Positions 9,991 to 16,921 of a stretch of 64,000 nt of DNA are shown piece after piece (position 1 is the first letter of the stretch; the number at the start of each line of letters is the position of its first letter). Source of the DNA: Dyadobacter sp. LHD-138 (GTDB taxonomy: Bacteria; Bacteroidota; Bacteroidia; Cytophagales; Spirosomataceae); assembly GCF_030929615.1 (NCBI RefSeq), contig NZ_JAVFVU010000020.1, forward strand, positions 123,526 to 187,525, given 5' to 3'. A program made the position numbers and the translations under genes. A model generated the notes under the pieces. It had not been told where the DNA came from and made no database searches. It saw only the letters and a program-made list of their open reading frames with translations.

Positions 9991-10025
9991 TTTTGGTAAT
10001 TTGTTAGGCAGCCGTCGTTTTCGTT

Positions 10026-10571
10026 TTAATTTGTATGTAAACCGTTTGACTTAATCAGACAGAATACCGAGTAATTGATGATGTCCTGATAACCTGATTT
10101 TACACCTTCTGAAACGAGCGTAAAGCCTTCATTATCTTCAATTTGCTTGATTCTTAATAACTTCATCAGGATAATATCCGTCATGGAGCTCACCCGCATA
10201 TCACGCCACGCCTCGCCGTAGTCGTGATTTTTGTTAAACAGCAATTCTTTTACTGCGTTAACCTGGCTGTTGTAGAACGACGTCAGTTCGTCGGCGCCAA
10301 TTTCTCCTTTCTCCGTTCCAAGCTCTACCTGGATCAACGCCATGACACAATAGTTAATGATTCCGATGAACTCACCAGAAATATCGTCATTAACTTTTTG
10401 CACACCTTTTTCCTGAATGGTACGGATGCGCTGGGCCTTGATGAAAATTTGATCAGTTATAGAAGGAATGCGCAAAATGCGCCATGAAGTTCCGTAATCT
10501 TTGTTTTTTTTTGTAAAAAGATCTTGGCAATGCTGAATGATTTCCTGATATTCCGCTTCGGTCGATTTCAC
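10026..10571 (-). CDS. DUF1599-family protein with two internal repeats
   Basis: 181 residues built of two copies of one ~75-residue all-alpha unit. Copy 1 contains KNKDYGTSWRILRIPSITDQ and copy 2 contains KNHDYGEAWRDMRVSSMTDI, each followed by a K-x2-RI-x2-I helix and a closing INY helix. This matches the family DUF1599, whose function is not established to my knowledge. It is divergent from folP with 172 bases between the starts, and probably cotranscribed with the DoxX-like gene. Confidence 0.85.
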   Translation of the reverse strand: MKSTEAEYQEIIQHCQDLFTKKNKDYGTSWRILRIPSITDQIFIKAQRIRTIQEKGVQKVNDDISGEFIGIINYCVMALIQVELGTEKGEIGADELTSFYNSQVNAVKELLFNKNHDYGEAWRDMRVSSMTDIILMKLLRIKQIEDNEGFTLVSEGVKSGYQDIINYSVFCLIKSNGLHTN

Positions 10572-10743
10572 GCGTACTTAATGTGTTTGGCTTAATTAAT
10601 TCTAAAAAATGTACAGGAATAATGTTGGATGAGCTGTTCTGAAATTAACGGCTAGTCTGATCGAAGGAAATTGCTGTACTAAACCGACCGTCAACCATTA
10701 ATTGAGAAAAACACGCTTTTTATTCTAATATCATTGCTGTTAT

Positions 10744-11607
10744 ATGGCGCAAGTTAGTAAAAAAACGATCAAAATTCAGGGGCGGTTACTGGATCTTTCC
10801 ATACCGCGGGTGATGGGCATTTTAAATATTACGCCGGATTCTTTTTATTCGGAGAGCCGGATGAAGTCCATGGATGCGGTTGTTGAGAATGCTCGAAAAA
10901 TGCAGGAGGATGGAGCCGTTTTGATTGATATCGGTGGCTACTCGACCAGGCCGGGCGCGAAGGAGGTCAGCGAAAGTGAGGAAATGGACCGTGTTGTGCC
11001 GGTTATTGAGCAGCTAAATAAGTATTTTCCTGAACTTATAATTTCTGTTGATACCTTTCGTTCAGAAGTGGCAAGGCAGTCTGTTTTGAACGGGGCACAT
11101 ATTATTAATGATGTCGCCGGTGGGTTGCTGGACGAGGGAATGTTTGATGTTGTGGCGGAGTTGGGTGTACCGTATATATTAATGCACATGCGAGGCACGC
11201 CGCAAACGATGAATACACTGACGGATTATGATTTTCTGGTGCCCCGGATTTTACAGGAATTGCAGGAAAAATTGATTTCCTTGCGTCAGCGAGGTGTTTC
11301 AGACGTTATTATTGACCCGGGCTTCGGTTTCGCAAAAACTACGGCTCAAAATTTTGCACTGATGAAAGATCTTTCTGAATTTCATGAACTGGGTTGTCCG
11401 CTGTTGGTCGGGATATCAAGGAAAGGTATGATTTACAATACCTTAAAGATTACCGCGGAGGAAGCTTTAAACGGAACCACAGTTTTAAATACGATTTCTT
11501 TACAGCAGGGCGCGTCTATTTTGCGTGTTCATGATGTAAAACCGGCCGTTGAGGCTGTAAAACTATGGATGGCTACTAGCGGTATGAATGAAAAATTAGT
11601 AATTTAG
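10744..11607 (+). CDS. folP: Dihydropteroate synthase
   Basis: Condenses 4-aminobenzoate with 6-hydroxymethyl-dihydropterin diphosphate to give dihydropteroate in folate synthesis; the enzyme is the sulfonamide target. 287 residues. It shows MGILNITPDSFYSESR near the N-terminus, DIGGYSTRPGA, SVDTFRSEVAR, INDVAGG, the loop LMHMRGTPQTM, DPGFGFAKT and GISRKG, all family landmarks. It is followed 24 bases later by cdaA, a linkage commonly seen in Bacteroidota. Confidence 0.96.
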   Translation: MAQVSKKTIKIQGRLLDLSIPRVMGILNITPDSFYSESRMKSMDAVVENARKMQEDGAVLIDIGGYSTRPGAKEVSESEEMDRVVPVIEQLNKYFPELIISVDTFRSEVARQSVLNGAHIINDVAGGLLDEGMFDVVAELGVPYILMHMRGTPQTMNTLTDYDFLVPRILQELQEKLISLRQRGVSDVIIDPGFGFAKTTAQNFALMKDLSEFHELGCPLLVGISRKGMIYNTLKITAEEALNGTTVLNTISLQQGASILRVHDVKPAVEAVKLWMATSGMNEKLVI

Positions 11608-11631
11608 TCGTGAAATAATATTGAATTTCTT

Positions 11632-12435
11632 ATGCGTGTTGGTTTTTTGAATGTTAACTGGACTGATATTCTGGATGTTTTTTTGGTATCGATACTTCTT
11701 TATCAGATTTATTTTCTTGTTCGGGGCAGTATAGCAAGCAGGGTTTTTTTAGGATATTTGTTTGTTTACGTCTTTTATCTGGTTGTAAAAGGCCTTGGAT
11801 TGGGGCTGCTGACGGCTATTCTGCAATATTTTATGGGCGTGGGGGCCGTGGCGCTGATCGTTATTTTTCAGCAGGAGATCCGGCGTTTCCTCTTGATCAT
11901 TGGAAAATCGACCATTTATACAAACAATGAGTTTTTGAAAAAAATACTTGGAAGCACGGTTTTAGACTTAAAAAACAAAAATCTGAAAGAAATTATAGAT
12001 GCCAGCAAGACCATCGCATCCAATTTCAACGGCGCGTTAATCGTCCTGAACAAGCGGGATGATCTTGGGAAATTTATTGAAACGGGTGAAATGCTTGATG
12101 CGCGCGTGTCAAAACCTTTAATTGTTTCACTTTTTAATCAGTATAGCGAGCTGCATGATGGCGCTGTTGTCATTGTTGATGGCAGACTTAAGGCGGCACG
12201 TTGCGTGTTACCTGTTGCCGACGGTGTGGATGTGCCCAGTTCGCTGGGATTTCGTCACAGAGCTGCCATGGGAATGAGCGAAGCCACTGATGCTGTGGTG
12301 ATTGTAATTTCGGAGCAGACAGGTAAGATATCGCTTGCTGTCGAAGGCGAGCTGCTGAGCAACATTCCGGTTTCCGAGTTGGAAGCGCGCGTGGCAGAAT
12401 ATCTGTCTTCAGATGTACAGCGTTTGGTGAAGTAG
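11632..12435 (+). CDS. cdaA: Diadenylate cyclase (c-di-AMP synthase)
   Basis: Makes cyclic di-AMP from two ATP. 267 residues with three N-terminal membrane helices (about residues 10-75) and a cytoplasmic DAC domain. The catalytic motif DGA occurs in LHDGAVVIVDG and the second motif RHR in LGFRHRAAMGMSEATDA. The length and layout match CdaA/DacA rather than DisA. Cotranscription with folP is likely. In Firmicutes this gene sits with cdaR-glmM; those partners are absent here. Confidence 0.95.
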   Translation: MRVGFLNVNWTDILDVFLVSILLYQIYFLVRGSIASRVFLGYLFVYVFYLVVKGLGLGLLTAILQYFMGVGAVALIVIFQQEIRRFLLIIGKSTIYTNNEFLKKILGSTVLDLKNKNLKEIIDASKTIASNFNGALIVLNKRDDLGKFIETGEMLDARVSKPLIVSLFNQYSELHDGAVVIVDGRLKAARCVLPVADGVDVPSSLGFRHRAAMGMSEATDAVVIVISEQTGKISLAVEGELLSNIPVSELEARVAEYLSSDVQRLVK

Positions 12436-12472
12436 ATAATATGGTTTTCTTTAAATATATTTCTAACTAAAG

Positions 12473-12503
12473 TTGCGTTTTTAATAAGGTATGCCTATTT
12501 TTG
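12473..12503 (+). promoter_or_regulatory. Promoter of rpsT
   Basis: TTG at 12473-12475 and TATTTTTG at 12496-12503, separated by 20 bases, match the Bacteroidota -33/-7 consensus. They lie about 40 bases upstream of the rpsT start. Confidence 0.75.
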
Positions 12504-12543
12504 CAGACCGATTCTAAGAATTGAAAAATATCAACATTATAAG

Positions 12544-12807
12544 ATGGCAAATCATAAATCAGCATTAAAAAGAATTCGTGCCAACGAAACGAAGCGTTTG
12601 CGTAATCGCTACCAACATAAGACAACACGTTCTTACGTAAAGAAATTGCGTGAAACGACTGACAAAACTGTTGCGATAGAAGTTTACAAAACAGTTTCTT
12701 CTATGTTGGACCGTTTGGCAAAGAAAAACATTATCCATAAGAAAAAAGCGTCTAACCAAAAATCGAAATTGGCCAAATTGGTTAATTCATTGGCGATAGC
12801 AGCATAA
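12544..12807 (+). CDS. rpsT: 30S ribosomal protein S20
   Basis: 87-residue, Lys/Arg-rich, all-helical protein that binds 16S rRNA. It begins [19 protein letters not shown], the typical bS20 start, and ends in an Ala-rich helix (LVNSLAIAA). It has its own promoter and terminator and is therefore monocistronic. Confidence 0.97.
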   Translation: MANHKSALKRIRANETKRLRNRYQHKTTRSYVKKLRETTDKTVAIEVYKTVSSMLDRLAKKNIIHKKKASNQKSKLAKLVNSLAIAA

Positions 12808-12831
12808 GCAGCTTTTTTACAAAGATATTTG

Positions 12832-12859
12832 CCCCGATAGTTTTACTGTCGGGGTTTTC
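12832..12859 (+). terminator. rpsT terminator
   Basis: CCCCGATAG pairs with CTGTCGGGG (one G-U pair) and is followed by TTTT, 25 bases after the rpsT stop. Confidence 0.85.
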
Positions 12860-12919
12860 TGTGTTATTACCAAATGGATAGCTTATGATTTTTGCAATAA
12901 CAACCTCAAAATGTTAACA

Positions 12920-13039
12920 ATGTCGAGAAGAAAAATACATTTAAATAAAAATGGCGTAGGAAACGAGAGTAAATCTTGTAGATTAAATGTTTTATATGAT
13001 ATATTGCAAACGGTTAAGAGAAACCTTGTAACACCTTAA
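12920..13039 (+). CDS. Possible 39-residue leader ORF
   Basis: A short frame encodes MSRRKIHLNKNGVGNESKSC and a further 19 residues. It ends inside the left arm of the hairpin at 13019-13060. Short and without a recognised family, so it could be chance. It is noted because its stop lies inside a terminator-like structure just upstream of the next gene, the layout of a leader peptide. Confidence 0.2.
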   Translation: MSRRKIHLNKNGVGNESKSCRLNVLYDILQTVKRNLVTP

Positions 13040-13060
13040 AACAGGCTTACAGGGTTTCTT
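13019..13060 (+). terminator. Hairpin in the leader of the beta-propeller gene
   Basis: AGAAACCTTGTAA pairs with TTACAGGGTTTCT (13 bp, one G-U) and is followed by TTTTAA, 60 bases upstream of the next CDS. It could be an attenuator or the terminator of a small transcript starting after rpsT. Confidence 0.5.
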
Positions 13061-13120
13061 TTAATAAGGACACTTTATGTTTTTTATTAAAATTCAATTT
13101 ATCTAAATCTTTCTTTTTCT

Positions 13121-14392
13121 ATGAAAAAAGTCGCATTATTTGCCGGTTTAGTGGCTTTGGGAGCCGTTCCTGCTGTCGCTCAATCGCCTGTTAATTTTAA
13201 CGCCCGGGGCCTTGTGGTTGTTTCTGATGCTGATATGTCGGCCTCGGCGCTAGTTGATGGAAAGCTATTAAGAGACAACACAGCAAAAGATCTTTTAACA
13301 TCAATTAAATTTCCGGTTGAACGCAGTAAGTCGGTGGGCACGGCGTTGGTGTCGAATTCAGCATTAGGTTCAGCAAAGACAATCGCGGTTCCTGCGAATG
13401 GCGGATTGGCTTATGTGCTGGAAAGCCGTTTGCGTCCGGATGATGGCGTTGCCGAGTATAAGGATGCCACTTTGGAATTTCCCGCAGGTGAAAAATTATT
13501 TGTGGTAGATATCGCCAATCTGGCAGCTCCAAAAGCGAAATTTGGTTTTCCTGTTGGGAAATATCCAACTGCCATCGATATCAATAAAAATGAGTTGATT
13601 ATTTCTACGCGTCAGACTGGTAAGGATCTTGTCTTTATTGAATCTGCACCGGACGGAAAACCTGCAAGATTCCTGAACCTGCCATCGGGTATTGACTCGA
13701 CAAATAAAATTGTAGACGTTTCATGGCATCCATCAGGCGACTTTATTGCTTTTACTTTGGGTAAAACACATGAGGTAGGTTTGTATAAAGTGTTGCGTGA
13801 AGCTGGTAAACTGAAAAATGTTGAGTTGGTTGGAAAGCCGATACAGGTAGGAACGGAACCATCTTTTGGTAAATTTTCGCCAGATGGGAAACATTATTTT
13901 GTGCTCGATTCAAAAGGTGCGGCCGGAAAAGCAGCGGGTGAAGGAGAGTTATTTGTAGTTGATTTTTCTATGGACGGAGCCGCTGAACACAAAATTGCCA
14001 GCAAAACTGCCGTTGGTTTGAATACAGGTTCTTTTGCAATAAGCCCTGATGCGGCTTCGCTCGTGACGGTAAATGCTGCAAAAAGTGGTCACCCATGGTC
14101 TGAGGCTGGCACCGCAACAGGAAGTTCATTGTCATTATTCAAACTGGCTGGTGACGGCGCTTTGACAAAAGTTTCTGACTATCCATTTGAAGGAATTTAT
14201 CCAAAAAGCGTGGTTTTTGATAAGGACGGATCAAACCTGGCTGTGTCGGTTTATGAGTTTTTGGAATACGGAAACGGCAATGGCGCGGTTGAATTCTGGT
14301 CGGTAACAAAAGGAGATGCACCGGCTTTGAAAAAACAAGGAGCAAAGGTAAGCGTTGGAAAAGGAGCCCATACTTTGCGTGTGATTCTCTGA
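13121..14392 (+). CDS. Secreted beta-propeller-like protein, function unknown
   Basis: 423 residues with a signal peptide (MKKVALFAGLVALGAVPAVA, cut before QSP). The mature chain has repeated strands with Gly/Pro/Asp turns, such as GKYPTAIDINKNELIIS, VSWHPSGDFIAFTLGKTHEV and GKFSPDGKHYFVLDSKG. These resemble WD40/TolB-type propeller blades. No catalytic motif is recognised. It is probably periplasmic or on the surface, where such proteins often bind ligands. It stands alone with a terminator behind it and a hairpin-containing leader in front. Confidence 0.75.
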   Translation: MKKVALFAGLVALGAVPAVAQSPVNFNARGLVVVSDADMSASALVDGKLLRDNTAKDLLTSIKFPVERSKSVGTALVSNSALGSAKTIAVPANGGLAYVLESRLRPDDGVAEYKDATLEFPAGEKLFVVDIANLAAPKAKFGFPVGKYPTAIDINKNELIISTRQTGKDLVFIESAPDGKPARFLNLPSGIDSTNKIVDVSWHPSGDFIAFTLGKTHEVGLYKVLREAGKLKNVELVGKPIQVGTEPSFGKFSPDGKHYFVLDSKGAAGKAAGEGELFVVDFSMDGAAEHKIASKTAVGLNTGSFAISPDAASLVTVNAAKSGHPWSEAGTATGSSLSLFKLAGDGALTKVSDYPFEGIYPKSVVFDKDGSNLAVSVYEFLEYGNGNGAVEFWSVTKGDAPALKKQGAKVSVGKGAHTLRVIL

Positions 14393-14418
14393 TTAAACGT
14401 TGAAAATATATTTGAATG

Positions 14419-14449
14419 CAAGAGGCCGGTTGTAAATCGGCCTCTTTTG
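14419..14449 (+). terminator. Rho-independent terminator
   Basis: AAGAGGCCG pairs with CGGCCTCTT and is followed by TTG-rich sequence, 27 bases after the propeller gene. Confidence 0.85.
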
Positions 14450-14464
14450 TTTGTTATGTTTGTA

Positions 14465-14490
14465 TAAAACTGGGGATATCCCCAGTTTTA
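14465..14490. promoter_or_regulatory. 26-bp perfect palindrome upstream of the ABC-F gene
   Basis: A perfect dyad with left half TAAAACTGGGGAT and right half ATCCCCAGTTTTA, and no loop. It lies 28-53 bases upstream of the TAATTTTG box, i.e. at or just upstream of the expected -33 region. That position suits an operator. A loopless dyad is less suited to a terminator, and a good terminator already exists just upstream. Confidence 0.5.
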
Positions 14491-14517
14491 GGGCATAGAA
14501 AATCCCTCTATTTTTCG

Positions 14518-14525
14518 TAATTTTG
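14518..14525 (+). promoter_or_regulatory. -7 element TAATTTTG of the ABC-F gene
   Basis: Perfect match to TAnnTTTG, 30 bases before the start codon. No clear TTG at the -33 distance; the palindrome at 14465-14490 ends just upstream. Confidence 0.65.
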
Positions 14526-14555
14526 CACTTTCATTCATAAAAAATCAGTTTTAAG

Positions 14556-16169
14556 ATGATTACGGTTCAGAACGTATCCTTGCGGTACGGCAAAAGGGTG
14601 TTATTTGACGAAGTAAATATAAAATTTGTACCTGGAAACTGTTATGGCATAATTGGTGCAAACGGAGCAGGTAAATCAACATTTCTAAAAATTCTTTCTG
14701 GCGAAATTGAAGCTCAAACGGGTGTGATTAGCATGAATCCTGGCGAACGGATGACTTTCCTTAAGCAGGATCAGTTTGAATTTGACGCATATACAGCCAT
14801 GGATACGGTGATTTTGGGACACGAACGTCTTTACAAAATCATGAAGGAGCGTGAGGCCATCTATGAAAAGGAAGATTTTACGGATGCCGATGGAGAGAAG
14901 GCAGCTGATCTTGAAGCTGAATTTGCAGATCTTAACGGTTGGGAAGCAGAAACGGAAGCCGCACAGTTGTTAAGTGGTTTGGGCATAGGAGAGGAAGTAC
15001 ACGGTACATTGATGGGTGACCTTAACACCAATATCAAAGTCCGCATCCTGCTGGCGCAGGCGCTTTTTGGCAATCCGGATGTACTTTTGCTCGATGAACC
15101 TACCAACAACCTTGACGTTGAGATGGTTTTATGGCTGGAAAACTTCCTGGCTGATTTCAAAAATACGGTCATTGTTGTTTCTCACGACAGACACTTTTTG
15201 GACGAAGTTTGTACGCATATTGTTGATATCGATTTCAGTAAAGTACAGATGTTCTCCGGTAACTACTCGTTCTGGTATGAATCAAGCCAGCTGGCGATGA
15301 AACAACGCCAGGACCAGAATAAAAAATCAGACGAAAAGCGGAAAGAACTTGAAGACTTTATCCGCCGTTTCAGCGCGAATGCTTCAAAATCCAAGCAGGC
15401 TACGTCGCGCCAGAAATTGCTGGAAAAACTTACCATTGATGATATCAAGCCGTCTTCGCGTAAGTATCCATACATTGCTTTCAAATCAGAACGTGAGGTT
15501 GGTGACCAGATTTTGACTGTTGACGGGTTGTCAAAAAAGACAGAGGACGGAGTGGCATTGTTTAACAACATGAGTTTTAGCGTTAATAAGGGCGATAAAA
15601 TCGCTTTTGTGAGTCGTAATACCTTGGCAATCAGTTCGTTTTTTGATATTTTAAATGGTGAACAGCAAGCGGATAGAGGTGACTTTAACTGGGGAGTAAC
15701 GATTACCAAATCGTATTTCACAAAGGATCCGACCTCTTTCTTTGATGTTGACCTGAACCTGGTTGACTGGCTTCGTCAATATTCCGAAGAAAAAGATGAG
15801 AGCTTTATCCGTGGATTCCTGGGCCGTATGCTCTTCTCGGGTGAGGAATCTTTGAAAAAGGCGAAAGTGCTTTCAGGAGGTGAAAAAGTGCGTTGTATGT
15901 TGTCGCGTACCATGCTTTCGGGATCCAATGCCCTGATCATGGATGACCCAACCAACCACCTTGACCTTGAATCCATCACAGCGCTTAACAACGGTCTGAT
16001 TGATTTCTCCGGATGTCTGTTGTTTTATTCTCATGATCACCAGTTCGTTCACACGATTGCAAACCGTATCATCGAAATCGGACCAAAAGGTATTTTGGAC
16101 AAGCTAATGCCTTACGATGATTTCCTTAAAGACGAGACGGTTAAAGCACAGCGTAAGGCTTTGTATTAA
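14556..16169 (+). CDS. ABC-F family protein, YbiT-like, with degenerate second ATPase site
   Basis: 537 residues. ABC-F proteins bind the ribosomal E site and act on translation; they have two ATPase domains and no membrane part. The N-terminal domain is intact: Walker A GANGAGKSTF, signature region near LNTNIKVRILLAQAL, Walker B LLLDEPTNNLD and H-loop VSHDRHF. Linker residues 240-300 (RRFSANASKSKQATSRQ) match the YbiT subfamily. In the second domain the expected Walker A is replaced by FVSRNTLAISSF, with no GKS/T, and Walker B reads LIMDDPTNHLD, with Asp for the catalytic Glu. The signature LSGGEKVR and switch SHDHQF remain. The second site probably does not hydrolyse ATP. Monocistronic. Confidence 0.93.
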   Translation: MITVQNVSLRYGKRVLFDEVNIKFVPGNCYGIIGANGAGKSTFLKILSGEIEAQTGVISMNPGERMTFLKQDQFEFDAYTAMDTVILGHERLYKIMKEREAIYEKEDFTDADGEKAADLEAEFADLNGWEAETEAAQLLSGLGIGEEVHGTLMGDLNTNIKVRILLAQALFGNPDVLLLDEPTNNLDVEMVLWLENFLADFKNTVIVVSHDRHFLDEVCTHIVDIDFSKVQMFSGNYSFWYESSQLAMKQRQDQNKKSDEKRKELEDFIRRFSANASKSKQATSRQKLLEKLTIDDIKPSSRKYPYIAFKSEREVGDQILTVDGLSKKTEDGVALFNNMSFSVNKGDKIAFVSRNTLAISSFFDILNGEQQADRGDFNWGVTITKSYFTKDPTSFFDVDLNLVDWLRQYSEEKDESFIRGFLGRMLFSGEESLKKAKVLSGGEKVRCMLSRTMLSGSNALIMDDPTNHLDLESITALNNGLIDFSGCLLFYSHDHQFVHTIANRIIEIGPKGILDKLMPYDDFLKDETVKAQRKALY

Positions 16170-16184
16170 GCGTTTTTTATAAAT

Positions 16185-16243
16185 AGTACAAAAAAGAGAG
16201 CGGCCATCAATTAAAAATTGATGGCCGCTCTCTTTTTTGTACT
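16185..16243. terminator. Bidirectional terminator with 28-bp perfect stem
   Basis: The left arm 16185-16212 and the right arm 16216-16243 are exact complements around a 3-base AAA loop. The core is GAGAGCGGCCATCAATT and the outer arms hold A6/T6. It separates the convergent ABC-F and oxidoreductase-subunit genes and is unusually long. Confidence 0.92.
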
Positions 16244-16249
16244 CGGTAA

Positions 16250-16885
16250 TTATTCTTTTGTAAATCCGTATTGTTTCAATACTTCTTCAGGCGGTCCTGA
16301 CCACATATTCGGCGTATTACCCACATATCCGATGTCATCGATGCCGATCCTTGTGGTATAAAAACCGGAAGCAGTCATGTTTCTCATCAGATTGAAAAAT
16401 GCGACACCCTGGCTATAAACCGGTTTAGCTTTCTCCGGATAGGCAATATCATCGACAATTTCTATCCGCTGCGCCGGTGTCAGTAAGGTGAATGCTTTTT
16501 TGAAACGTTTGGTTGATTCCAGATCAAGCCATTTCAATCCACCACGCATTGGAACCTGGTGCTGCGGCATATCTTTTACGATAAACTCGATAAATGCAGG
16601 AACTCCTGCATCCGAAGCACTCCCTGACTTGGAGTCGGCCGGAATAATGATATCGGCTAATATTTTAATGGTAGCCAACTCGGATACTGTGAAGAATTTT
16701 TCTTTCATCAGCCTGGCATCGCGAATTGCCTCTTCTTTCTGACGGCCTCCCGGAATTTTCAGGGGTGTTTCAGGAGGTAACTGGCTTTCAATTTCCCGAG
16801 CCTCCGCAAGCGCTTCCTGCGGGTTCATGGCCGCAAAGCCCAGGGAGCTAAGTGTTAGTGCTTTTAATGAATCTCTGCGTTTCAT
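16250..16885 (-). CDS. Gluconate 2-dehydrogenase subunit 3 family protein
   Basis: 211 residues. It begins with a twin-arginine-type signal (MKRRDSLKALTLSSLGFAAM), suggesting Tat export together with the folded flavoprotein partner. The body (SELATIKILADIIIPADSKS, then VPAFIEFIVKDMP) is typical of the small subunit of membrane-bound GMC dehydrogenases. It is encoded 36 bases downstream of the GMC oxidoreductase gene. It probably forms a periplasmic sugar or sugar-acid dehydrogenase with it; no cytochrome c subunit is visible. Confidence 0.9.
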   Translation of the reverse strand: MKRRDSLKALTLSSLGFAAMNPQEALAEAREIESQLPPETPLKIPGGRQKEEAIRDARLMKEKFFTVSELATIKILADIIIPADSKSGSASDAGVPAFIEFIVKDMPQHQVPMRGGLKWLDLESTKRFKKAFTLLTPAQRIEIVDDIAYPEKAKPVYSQGVAFFNLMRNMTASGFYTTRIGIDDIGYVGNTPNMWSGPPEEVLKQYGFTKE

Positions 16886-16921
16886 TTTTATATCATTTAT
16901 GTCAACCGGAGAAGACAGGGA

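Noticed and set aside
12920..13039. Known amino-acid leader peptide
   Set aside because: No run of a single amino acid and no biosynthetic gene downstream. Kept only as a low-confidence ORF.
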